Assembly (NCBI GenBank): GCA_005776365.1
Contig: SXPK01000186.1
Coordinates: 1 to 42,999, forward strand
DNA: 42,999 bases
Direction of reading: 5' to 3'
Source: Planctomycetia bacterium
GTDB taxonomy: Bacteria > Planctomycetota > UBA1135 > UBA2386
In this document: positions 33,061-40,596 of the stretch, in pieces
Numbering within the stretch: the first letter of the stretch is position 1
Layout: the number at the start of each line of letters is the position of its first letter
Position numbers and translations under genes: made by a program
The notes under the pieces: model-generated
What the model was told of the DNA's origin: nothing
The model's input: the letters and a program-made list of their open reading frames with translations, nothing else
Databases searched by the model: none

Positions 33061-34545
33061 TCACGGCGCCGCATTGCGCGTGTACCACGCTTTGCCGTGC
33101 AGCATCTTCGGCGCCACTCGACCAGGAAGGGCCGCGGCGCGGACTGCGGACGCATCCAGCGAATAGACGCGGCCGTCGACCAGCGACGAAAGCGCCATGT
33201 GCACCATTCTGCCGTCGCCGTTTCCGACCGTCGCCTTGGCGATGTGCGACTGCACGTCGCGCGGCGGACAGCCGTAGCTTTCGTGGTGGTCGTAGGTCCA
33301 ACTCTTGATCTTCAAGGAGTCCAGCGAAGCACCGTCGACCGGCATCGAGAACAACAGGTCGAAGCCAGTTGTCGTCGCCTTTGCCTCGACGAGGTCGAAG
33401 GGCGTCTCGCCGTTCCACCGCAGGCGCTGCAATCCGTGTTCGGATTGGCCGAGCGAGCCCCAGCCGCGATTGGTGAGCCCGCACCAAAGCGAGCCGTCCT
33501 TCGCCCACAGAACGCGCACGATGCCGCAGGCAAAGCCGCGGCGGAACGGATAGCACGCGCCCTGCCAGCGACCCTGCACGCGCTCCAGCGACATGCGGAA
33601 CACTTCGGAGCTGTACTGGTCGCCGCAGAAGACTTGACCGCGATAGGGGCCAAACCGACCGGCGTCATCCCACACGAATCCAGCCGGCGAACGTCCGCAC
33701 TCGTCGTAAGGGATCCACACGGCGGGCAGCCGAAAGTTCGGGATGGTCGTCGCAGCCTCGGACATGCGCAGACCGCTCTTCACCTCGCCTGGATGCGCTG
33801 CCTTGCTGCGCGGGTCCTTGCAAGAGTCGATGCCCCACGGGTGACCGTGAAAGTCACCGCGCTGCAGCGGCGCGAACTTGCTCGTTGCGCACCACTCGCC
33901 CTGATTGTCGCTGTAGAAGACTTCGCCCCACGGCGCCGTGCCGATTCCCGCGGGCGAACGCAGCCCCGCGCACTCACCAGTCCACGAGCCGTCCTTCTGC
34001 ACAGCGATGGCGAAGCCGCGAAACGGAGCGCGGCCAAAGGGCTCGTCGCCAAACGGCTTGTTCAGCGACAGCCACATCGAGCCATCCCCGGCGAGCGCAG
34101 GGCCGAAGCAAGACTCGTGGTAGTTGCCGGACAAGACCCAACCGCTGGCGACGGTCTCGAGATCATCCATGCGTCCATCGACGTCGCGATCGCGCATGCG
34201 CGACAACTCGCCGCGCTGCGCGCAATAGAGCCAGCCCTCATGCTCGAGCAGACCGAGCGGCTCCTGCAGGCCCTCGGCCCACAACGCAAACTTCGGCTGC
34301 GCGGAGTATGGCTCGGTGATGCGCCAGATCTCGCCGCGTCGCGTGCACACGTAAAGGCCGTCGTCACGTTCGGCGATGCCGCCGACTTCGAGCACGACGC
34401 CCTCCGGAACTGGCACGTCGACGATCGTGGCATAACGCGCCTCGCCCTCCACCGACACCGCAGCGACCGGGGCCGGTGAAGCGGGCTCCTGCGGAATGGG
34501 CTCAACGAACACGAGCGACAGGAGCGCCGGCACGAAGTGGATCAC
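33061..34545 (-). CDS. Secreted beta-propeller protein, glucose/sorbosone dehydrogenase-like
   Basis: A 494-residue exported protein (hydrophobic start IHFVPALLSLVFVEPIPQEP). The repeated blade-like segments (VLEVGGIAERDDGLYVCTRRGEIWRI, LGLLEHEGWLYCAQRGELSRMRD, DVDGRMDDLETVASGW, SPAGIGTAPWGEVFYSDNQGEW, SPAGFVWDDAGRFGPYRGQVFCGDQ) match the PQQ-type soluble dehydrogenase propeller. This is the one found at the N-terminus of PVC-type CxxCH proteins. Here it has no haem motif of its own. A GTG start at 34545 is chosen because TACGCT ends seven bases upstream. The five-haem protein encoded upstream at 35682 could be its electron acceptor; that is inference. Confidence 0.8.
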   Translation of the reverse strand: MIHFVPALLSLVFVEPIPQEPASPAPVAAVSVEGEARYATIVDVPVPEGVVLEVGGIAERDDGLYVCTRRGEIWRITEPYSAQPKFALWAEGLQEPLGLLEHEGWLYCAQRGELSRMRDRDVDGRMDDLETVASGWVLSGNYHESCFGPALAGDGSMWLSLNKPFGDEPFGRAPFRGFAIAVQKDGSWTGECAGLRSPAGIGTAPWGEVFYSDNQGEWCATSKFAPLQRGDFHGHPWGIDSCKDPRSKAAHPGEVKSGLRMSEAATTIPNFRLPAVWIPYDECGRSPAGFVWDDAGRFGPYRGQVFCGDQYSSEVFRMSLERVQGRWQGACYPFRRGFACGIVRVLWAKDGSLWCGLTNRGWGSLGQSEHGLQRLRWNGETPFDLVEAKATTTGFDLLFSMPVDGASLDSLKIKSWTYDHHESYGCPPRDVQSHIAKATVGNGDGRMVHMALSSLVDGRVYSLDASAVRAAALPGRVAPKMLHGKAWYTRNAAP

Positions 34546-34552
34546 GCGCCGC

Positions 34553-34558
34553 AGCGTA
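34553..34558 (-). promoter_or_regulatory. -10-like element supporting the GTG start at 34545
   Basis: TACGCT on the minus strand, seven bases before GTG 34545; leaderless transcript predicted. Confidence 0.35.
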
Positions 34559-34610
34559 GTGGCGAGCCGAGCGACGTCCCAGCCTGAGATCGAGCGCTGC
34601 GAACGAAGCT

Positions 34611-35195
34611 TCAGACTGCGAAGGTCTCGAACACTTCTACCGTCGAGATGTGCCGCGCGATGCCGCGGCACCGCGCCAGGATCGCCGGGTCTACGGTCTC
34701 ACGATGCGCTTCGAAGGCCTGCCCCAATCGTGCCGCATGCTCCGAAGCCAGGGCTTTGAGGCACGCCGGAAGAAGTTGATCTTCCTCGCGAGCGATGTGC
34801 TGCCGCTCGCGCCGGCAGAAACCGATGGACGCGTGCGAGAGTCGGTTCGCGTCGCGGCGCGCAAGCGCCTCGAGAATCGTGCGCATCATGCGGCGGCCGT
34901 CCGCGTGCTCGGCTGAGAGGGCCATCACCGAGTCGATGTGTTCCGTCAGACCGAGGCGATGCAGCTCGGGGAAGAGCACGGACTCTTCCTTCTCGTGATG
35001 CAAGCGGTCGAGAAAGTGCTCGAGGAACTCGACGACGCGCCGCCAGAACTCCGGCTCGAGGTTGCTGCCCGCCAGCATCCGTCGCGACTCGCGCTCCATC
35101 GCATCGACGACCGTCAGCATCAGTCGATGCTCGTCGCGGAGGACGGCGACGGGATGCTCAGGCGGGGATCTGTGCCGATTGGTCGATGCGTGCAT
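34611..35195 (-). CDS. Hemerythrin-like HHE-domain protein
   Basis: A 194-residue cytosolic four-helix protein of the hemerythrin HHE family, which holds a non-haem di-iron site. Candidate ligands are in DEHRLML, HFLDRLHHEKEESVLFPEL, ALSAEHADG and RRERQHIAREEDQLLPACL, spaced as in bacterial hemerythrins with H...HxxxE...H...HxxxE. Such proteins sense or store O2, or handle NO damage. Proximity to the nos operon makes a reactive-nitrogen role attractive but unproven. ATG 35195 gives the domain a short lead; the frame is open further upstream without protein-like sequence. Confidence 0.85.
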   Translation of the reverse strand: MHASTNRHRSPPEHPVAVLRDEHRLMLTVVDAMERESRRMLAGSNLEPEFWRRVVEFLEHFLDRLHHEKEESVLFPELHRLGLTEHIDSVMALSAEHADGRRMMRTILEALARRDANRLSHASIGFCRRERQHIAREEDQLLPACLKALASEHAARLGQAFEAHRETVDPAILARCRGIARHISTVEVFETFAV

Positions 35196-35681
35196 GCGAA
35201 AACCCACTGGGAGCCGTGAGGATCGTGACCAGCACAACGTCGCTTGGGAAGCGCGGCTTTCGTGCAAATCGATGAAGCTTCTGTGCACCGACGGATTTCC
35301 CATGGGGACATTGCAGACGCGTCCAGCAGCCAAATCTAGAACGGCTGCACACGAAGGCCCTGCCAGCATCGACACGTCAAAGCAGTGCGAACGATGTCGA
35401 GTCCACGGACGCGCCGCTATTCGCACGACGCCCGGATCGGCCGCGATGCCAGGGCATCCTGGTCCGCGCGAGGCATCGTCGCAGTCGGTGATGCGACGTC
35501 CGGCGCCATCGCAACCATCGCGCACGAGACTCCGCCGAGGTCAGACGCATGCCGCCAGCAAATGGCGGCCAGGCCCCGCGTCCCCACTCCAACTCTCGAC
35601 CAACAATGCGTCGCCGATCCTCTCATGCACGAGCTGAAGAAGCCGCCACGTCCGGGTGAAGGCTTGGCCAGCGACGGGCTC
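35196..35681. other. Intergenic region upstream of the hemerythrin gene
   Basis: 486 bases between the five-haem gene and the hemerythrin gene, both on the minus strand. No protein-like frame, tRNA or convincing FNR/NNR site was seen; it must hold the hemerythrin promoter. Confidence 0.4.
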
Positions 35682-38123
35682 TCACCATGAGTATCGCAAC
35701 GACAGCGATTGCCCGGCCTGTAGATCCCTTGGCCCGGCGGGCGCGCCGTCGATGGTCACGCGCGCAACGCCGCTCTGCGCCGCGGCCTCGACCCGAAGTG
35801 CGCCCTGCTCACAGCGGATCGTGCGAACGAACTCGACGCCTCGGCTCGTCAACTCCGGCGCGATCGAGTCTTCGAATAAACAATCGCCGACTCGAGAACG
35901 AAAGGTCGGATGGCCATCGTCCGTGCGCCGCTGGCCGATGTTCCGTGCAATCGCGCTCGCTGCCGTCGCATCGCGGATCGGCAGCGGATCCAACGTGACG
36001 CGATCGTCCGACAACGGCAGGAGCAACTGTCCCGCACGGCCACTCCACGTTCCTGCCGCATCGATGAACGAGCCGCGCCACAACCACGCGAGTTGCGCAT
36101 GCTCGACGTCGTATGCGTAATGGCCGCGAAGCGGCGAGCCGACCGCGACACAACGCGCCGAGAGTCCCTTCAAGAACGCGCCGTGCAGCACCGGTCGTTC
36201 GAGCGGGTCGAGTTCCATGCCATCGCCGACGCTGCGGTAGCCGTTGGGCACCGGCGCGGCAGCGCCGAGTGAACCCCAGACTCGTATCGCGTCGACTTCG
36301 GCCTTGGCCCTTTCATCGTCGCGCAGCCAGAACGCCGGCATGCGCGTGCCCGGCCGCAACGCCGTCGCGTGCAGGAGCCAGTCCGCGAACCATGCGGGCT
36401 TGAGACGTTCGTGCTGCAGCGCGAGGTCCATGCCTTGCGGACCGATGGCGCGCCGACCGCCAAAGGGATGGCACGTCACGCAATTGCGACCGTTGACACC
36501 CACGAGGTGTTGGCCTCGTTGAGCCATCTCGCCGTCGAACGCTGGCTCGACATCATCGCCCGGCCTCGCATCGACGCGCTCGAACAACTCCGCGAACGAA
36601 GTGGCGAGATCTTCCGGCAGGCGCGGCATGCGCGCCTTCAGGTAACCCCGGGCGCGACGCTCACCCACGAGCAGAAGGCGGAGCCAATCCTTGCGCAACC
36701 GATGGCCGGCGCGCGACAGGTCCGGGGGCACGCGGCCTTCTTCGCCGATGTCTTCGACCTCGACGAACCGAGCGCGCACCGCGGCATCGATGCCACCGCT
36801 GCCATTCCGCTCGTGGCACGACACGCACCGCCTGGCCTGCATCGCGGCACGCAGCGCAATATCGGGCGCAGGCTCGATGCGCGACGATTCTCGCGCCGCC
36901 GCAAACACCGCTTCGCCGTCTGTAGCGACGACGCAGCGGCCTGCGCGCAGCTGCGCCCACGGCGCGGCCTTTCGTGGCGGCGCGGCGCCGACGTGTTCGT
37001 GACAGGCAGCGCAGTTGCGCGCCAAGAACGCTGTCTCGCCGCGCGCAATGCTCTGAGCGTCGACGCGCGGCATCACACTCGCGGTCGGCACGAGGCTCAG
37101 AGCCTTGCGCGCAAAGGCGGAGCTGGGCACCGGCGACTCTTCGATGGAAGGTCCCCGCCACAGCAGCTCGAGACTCTCCTGGCCGGCGAGTTCGGTGAAC
37201 ACGATGCGCAGGCGGCGGGCGCCAGCGTCGAGACGAACGGTCGCGCTCTTCCGGCGATGCGGGGCGACCTTTGCGTTCTCGACGACGAGCGCATCATCGA
37301 TCCACAACCACGAAGAATCGTCGCTGCCGAGCGTGAACGTCCAGTCGCCGGCCTCCGGCACGAGCAGCAGGCCGCTGAATCGCAACGCAAAGTGGTCGTT
37401 GCGCGTCCGCAGGCTGACGTCGACGTGATCCGTCGCGCCCTTGGCCTTCGGCACGACGCCATCGAGACTCGGCAACTCGTCGCCGACGAGATCGATCTCG
37501 AAGCACTCCCAATCGAGTCCCTGGGCGGGGGCGTCGTCCCGGTTCGGCGCCTGCGCGCGCAGCAAGAACGCCGCGAGGTCGGTGGCTTCGCTGGGCGATA
37601 GCGCGAAGTCGTGCGCAAGATCGGGCCGTCGCGCGCTCGGCTCCTTCAAGAAGGCGACGACGTGCGCGTGGTCAGTCCGCGCTGCAAGCGAGGCCATCGA
37701 CGATTCCGCATGGCACGCGACGCAGCCGAGTTCGCCGAACATCCGCTCGCCGCGTGAAGTTGCGTCGGCTGCGACCGTCGCTGGTCGCAAGGCCTCTGCG
37801 GTGCCGCCACGCAACATCGCCGCGATCGCGTCGGCATCCTCGCCGGCGTGGTGCGACTTCAAGAACTCGACCAGCGCGCCGCCCGAATGCCAACCGGTCG
37901 CATCGCGCAGCGGGATCCGCGGCAACGGCGCGAATGCAGAGGCGGCCGGACCATCCAGTGCATGGCATGCAACACACCGTGATGTCTGCGCCGCGGCCAT
38001 TGCGGCATGCGGCTCCAGCAGTGCGAGCGACGTGGCGTTTTCGTCGGGCAAGCCGGTTTCGCGCCCGCAACCGCCGCACGCGAGGACGACCAGGACGAAG
38101 GTGCTCGCACGCAAGAAGCGCAT
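35682..38123 (-). CDS. Five-haem PA14-domain cytochrome c lipoprotein
   Basis: An 813-residue exported protein with lipobox VVLAC (Cys16). Five CxxCH haem sites start at Cys50, 133, 370, 432 and 547. Between haems 2 and 3 sits a PA14-type sugar-binding domain (about 205-325, with GDWTFTLGSDDSSWLWIDDALV). Haem 5 opens a cytochrome-c module (NCVTCHPFGG to PGTRMPAFW). The C-terminal 190 residues are an unassigned beta-rich domain. The layout is typical of large Planctomycetota surface redox proteins, probably handling carbohydrate-linked electrons. No other electron carrier is encoded beside it except the separate propeller protein downstream. Divergent from rlmL by 59 bases. Confidence 0.88.
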   Translation of the reverse strand: MRFLRASTFVLVVLACGGCGRETGLPDENATSLALLEPHAAMAAAQTSRCVACHALDGPAASAFAPLPRIPLRDATGWHSGGALVEFLKSHHAGEDADAIAAMLRGGTAEALRPATVAADATSRGERMFGELGCVACHAESSMASLAARTDHAHVVAFLKEPSARRPDLAHDFALSPSEATDLAAFLLRAQAPNRDDAPAQGLDWECFEIDLVGDELPSLDGVVPKAKGATDHVDVSLRTRNDHFALRFSGLLLVPEAGDWTFTLGSDDSSWLWIDDALVVENAKVAPHRRKSATVRLDAGARRLRIVFTELAGQESLELLWRGPSIEESPVPSSAFARKALSLVPTASVMPRVDAQSIARGETAFLARNCAACHEHVGAAPPRKAAPWAQLRAGRCVVATDGEAVFAAARESSRIEPAPDIALRAAMQARRCVSCHERNGSGGIDAAVRARFVEVEDIGEEGRVPPDLSRAGHRLRKDWLRLLLVGERRARGYLKARMPRLPEDLATSFAELFERVDARPGDDVEPAFDGEMAQRGQHLVGVNGRNCVTCHPFGGRRAIGPQGMDLALQHERLKPAWFADWLLHATALRPGTRMPAFWLRDDERAKAEVDAIRVWGSLGAAAPVPNGYRSVGDGMELDPLERPVLHGAFLKGLSARCVAVGSPLRGHYAYDVEHAQLAWLWRGSFIDAAGTWSGRAGQLLLPLSDDRVTLDPLPIRDATAASAIARNIGQRRTDDGHPTFRSRVGDCLFEDSIAPELTSRGVEFVRTIRCEQGALRVEAAAQSGVARVTIDGAPAGPRDLQAGQSLSLRYSW

Positions 38124-38166
38124 GTTCGCAGCATGGACCGATGGTGAGTTCGCGGCAAGCGCGCGC

Positions 38167-38172
38167 TACCGT
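38167..38172 (+). promoter_or_regulatory. -10-like element of the RlmL-type gene
   Basis: TACCGT, ten bases before ATG 38183, in a 59-base divergent gap. Confidence 0.3.
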
Positions 38173-38182
38173 GCCCGCCCCC

Positions 38183-39511
38183 ATGGAACTCGATCTATTC
38201 GCCGCGTGCCTGCCTGGGCTCGAGCCGCTGCTCGCAGCCGAACTCGCGGCACTGGGCACAGAACCTGAGCCGCAGCCAGGCGGCGTCGCGTTCTGCGGCT
38301 CGCGCGAACTGCTGCTGCGCGCCCACCTGCACGTCGGCACCGCGAGCCACTTGCTGCTGCGCTGCGCGACGTTTCGCTGCCTCAACCTCGCCGATCTCGA
38401 ACGCAAGATAGCAGCGATGCCCTGGCGCGATTGGGCAACGAGCGACTCGGTGATCGAGGTCGACGCGACCGCGCGCAAGAGCCGCCTCTACCACACCGGC
38501 GCGATCGAGGAACGCGCGCAGAAGGGCATCGCCGCGGCGCTCGGGGTCGAGTTCCCTCGCATCCGCGAAGCCGCGCAGTCGACGCCGGCGACGCAACGGA
38601 AGAAGCGACTGTCTGACAAGCCGCTCAGCGCGGCGGCGCGTCGCGGCCGCGGCCCCAATGCCAAGCACCCCGATCAAAAGTGGCTCGCGCGCCAGCAAGA
38701 GTTGACTGAAGCGCGCAACAAGCAAGAAGCCGAAACCAAGGCGCGCAACGAGGCCGCCGAGATCGAGCGCCTCGCGACAGCGCCGCGCGTGCGCGTCGCG
38801 GTCCGCTTCGTCGATGATGTCGCGACGCTGTCGATCGACACCTCGGACACGCCGCTGCACCGCCGCGGCTATCGGCTCGACGGAGCCAAGGCGCCGCTGC
38901 GCGAGGACCTCGCGTTCGCGATGCTGCGCGCCGCTGGCTTTGTGAAGGGGATGTCGCTGCTCGACCCGTTCTGCGGCGCGGGCACGATCGCAATCGAGGC
39001 CGCGAGCATGGCCGCGGGCCTGCCGCCGGGACGACTGCGCCCACCGCCGCTGCGTGGCCTCGCGCTCGCTGATGACGCCGCATGGCAGAAGCTGCTCGCC
39101 AACTTGCCGTCCGCGCCAGATCGAACCTCCATCGGCTCGCGCATCGCCGGCAGTGACCGCGACAAGGGCGCGATCGCTGCAGCAATCGAGAACGCGCGCC
39201 GCGCCGGCGTGGAGCACGCGATCGAGTTCACTTGCTGCGCAGTGTCGGCCACGCCCTGGCTCTCGGACCCATCGCTTGCCCCGGCGAACTTGCTCGTCGC
39301 CACGAACCCGCCGTATGGCCGCCGCGTCGCGAGCGGCCGCGATCTGCTGCCGCTCTACCAGACGCTCGGCCACCGCGTGGCCGGCATCGTCGACGCGCGC
39401 GCCGCGATCCTTGCGCAAGACGTTCGCCTTTGCCGCAGCACGGGCTTGGACCTGCGCGCCGCATTCACAACGCGCCACGGCGGCCTGTCCGTCGCGTGCA
39501 TGCTCAGCTGA
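38183..39511 (+). CDS. rlmL: THUMP-domain rRNA methyltransferase, RlmL/YcbY N-terminal type
   Basis: A 442-residue cytosolic enzyme of the COG0116 family, which methylates guanine N2 in 23S rRNA (G2445 in E. coli). The N-terminal ferredoxin-like/THUMP part begins LDLFAACLPGLEPLLAAELAAL and ends near RVRVAVRFVDDVATLSIDTS. The Rossmann methyltransferase has motif I LLDPFCGAGTIAIEAA and catalytic motif IV NPPYGRRV. Only the N2-methylating half is present; the RlmK half of the E. coli fusion is absent, as in many bacteria. A basic, Gln/Glu-rich insert (about residues 133-200, with QRKKRLSDK and KHPDQKWLARQQEL) splits the THUMP region and looks helical. ATG 38183 fits family N-termini. Confidence 0.9.
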   Translation: MELDLFAACLPGLEPLLAAELAALGTEPEPQPGGVAFCGSRELLLRAHLHVGTASHLLLRCATFRCLNLADLERKIAAMPWRDWATSDSVIEVDATARKSRLYHTGAIEERAQKGIAAALGVEFPRIREAAQSTPATQRKKRLSDKPLSAAARRGRGPNAKHPDQKWLARQQELTEARNKQEAETKARNEAAEIERLATAPRVRVAVRFVDDVATLSIDTSDTPLHRRGYRLDGAKAPLREDLAFAMLRAAGFVKGMSLLDPFCGAGTIAIEAASMAAGLPPGRLRPPPLRGLALADDAAWQKLLANLPSAPDRTSIGSRIAGSDRDKGAIAAAIENARRAGVEHAIEFTCCAVSATPWLSDPSLAPANLLVATNPPYGRRVASGRDLLPLYQTLGHRVAGIVDARAAILAQDVRLCRSTGLDLRAAFTTRHGGLSVACMLS

Positions 39512-39554
39512 ACGCCCTCTCGCATCCGCTGACTCCTGACGCGAACATGCGCGC

Positions 39555-40559
39555 ATGACCGATCCGGCGCCCGCCGCGAACACATGCTGCCCGCTGCGCG
39601 AAGCGGAGCTTGCGCTCGTGCGCGACGCCGTGCTCGCGTTGGAAGCGTCGGAGGGCGTGGGTCGAGAGTTGGCGGCCGCGATCCGCTCGCAACTGACCAA
39701 CCTCGACTGCCTCGGCGCCGCGCTCGCGAGATATCCGTCACCGCTCGAAACGCAGCGTCTTGGCGACCGCCGCCGCAACCTGGACACGCTCGTGCATGCG
39801 CTTTCGCGCACGGATGGCGTGGGCTTTGGCCTGCGCGCGCCGACGCAGTCCGTCGTCGGTCGCGCGCTCAGCACCGCGCAGATCAACTTCTTCCGCTTGA
39901 TCTGGCACGCGTGCGGCACCATCGCCGCGAACCAAGGCGGACTCGCGCTGCGCGAACGAGCTGCGCGCTCCTTGCGCACGAGCGTCTACACGCACCTCGT
40001 GGAAGAGGCGATGACGGAGCTGGCCACCGACGGTTACCTGCCGCAGCCCCTGCGTGCGCGCGCGGTGCGGCAACTCGCGCAACTGTGGGCACACCGCCTC
40101 ACGTGGCGAGTCAGCGAGTTCTTCCCGATGCTCGAAGCGACATGGGAAGCGCGCAGTCAGGTGCGCGTGCACGGCGGCACGCTGCTCGGCACGAGCGAGA
40201 TGTTCCAGCTGATGACGAAGGGCGGCGACCCTGCGTTCGTCGAGTTCCTGATCGGGCGTGCGCACGCCGATGATGCGGTGCTCGCGTTCCGCGAGTTCCT
40301 GCTCGACCGCAGCTACGAGGATCTCGAACAACTCGTCGATCGCATGGCGCAAGAAGGGCGAAGCAGCATCGAGCTCGACTCACAGCCGCGCGGCGGCGAA
40401 CGCGACGCGGGATCGATCTTCTACGAGTTCTTCCAGGCACGCCTGCTGCAAGCCAACGCCCGCCGCCTCGCCCGCATCCCAGGACCAAAGCACACCGCCG
40501 AGGGCTACGTGCTGCTCTCCTGGCTCGAACAGATCACCGACCCCGGCCCCGAAACCTGA
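39555..40559 (+). CDS. Cytosolic helical protein of unknown function
   Basis: A 334-residue protein I cannot assign. It is almost entirely predicted alpha-helix (for example ELALVRDAVLALEASEGVGRELAAAIRSQL, LRTSVYTHLVEEAMTELATDGYLP, LRARAVRQLAQLWAHRLTW). It has conserved-looking aromatic stretches (INFFRLIWHACGTIAANQGG, SEFFPMLEATWEAR, GSIFYEFFQARLLQ). There is no signal peptide or membrane helix, and no nucleotide motif. It starts 43 bases after rlmL on the same strand, so an operon is possible and an RNA- or ribosome-related role is conceivable. Codon use is normal for the region, so it is a real gene. Confidence 0.7.
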   Translation: MTDPAPAANTCCPLREAELALVRDAVLALEASEGVGRELAAAIRSQLTNLDCLGAALARYPSPLETQRLGDRRRNLDTLVHALSRTDGVGFGLRAPTQSVVGRALSTAQINFFRLIWHACGTIAANQGGLALRERAARSLRTSVYTHLVEEAMTELATDGYLPQPLRARAVRQLAQLWAHRLTWRVSEFFPMLEATWEARSQVRVHGGTLLGTSEMFQLMTKGGDPAFVEFLIGRAHADDAVLAFREFLLDRSYEDLEQLVDRMAQEGRSSIELDSQPRGGERDAGSIFYEFFQARLLQANARRLARIPGPKHTAEGYVLLSWLEQITDPGPET

Positions 40560-40566
40560 TCGCGGG

Positions 40567-40582
40567 GCGCAGGTGCCTGCGC
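40567..40582. terminator. Hairpin between convergent genes
   Basis: GCGCAGG (40567-40573) pairs with CCTGCGC (40576-40582), in the 37-base gap between genes ending at 40559 and 40597. There is no U-tract; a bidirectional stop is inferred from position. Confidence 0.45.
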
Positions 40583-40596
40583 GATCGCGACCCGCG

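Noticed and set aside
33097..34479. 460-residue plus-strand open frame
   Set aside because: It is antisense to the beta-propeller gene, with Arg/His/Ala-rich shadow composition.
38195..39979. 594-residue minus-strand open frame
   Set aside because: Antisense to rlmL; no recognisable fold.
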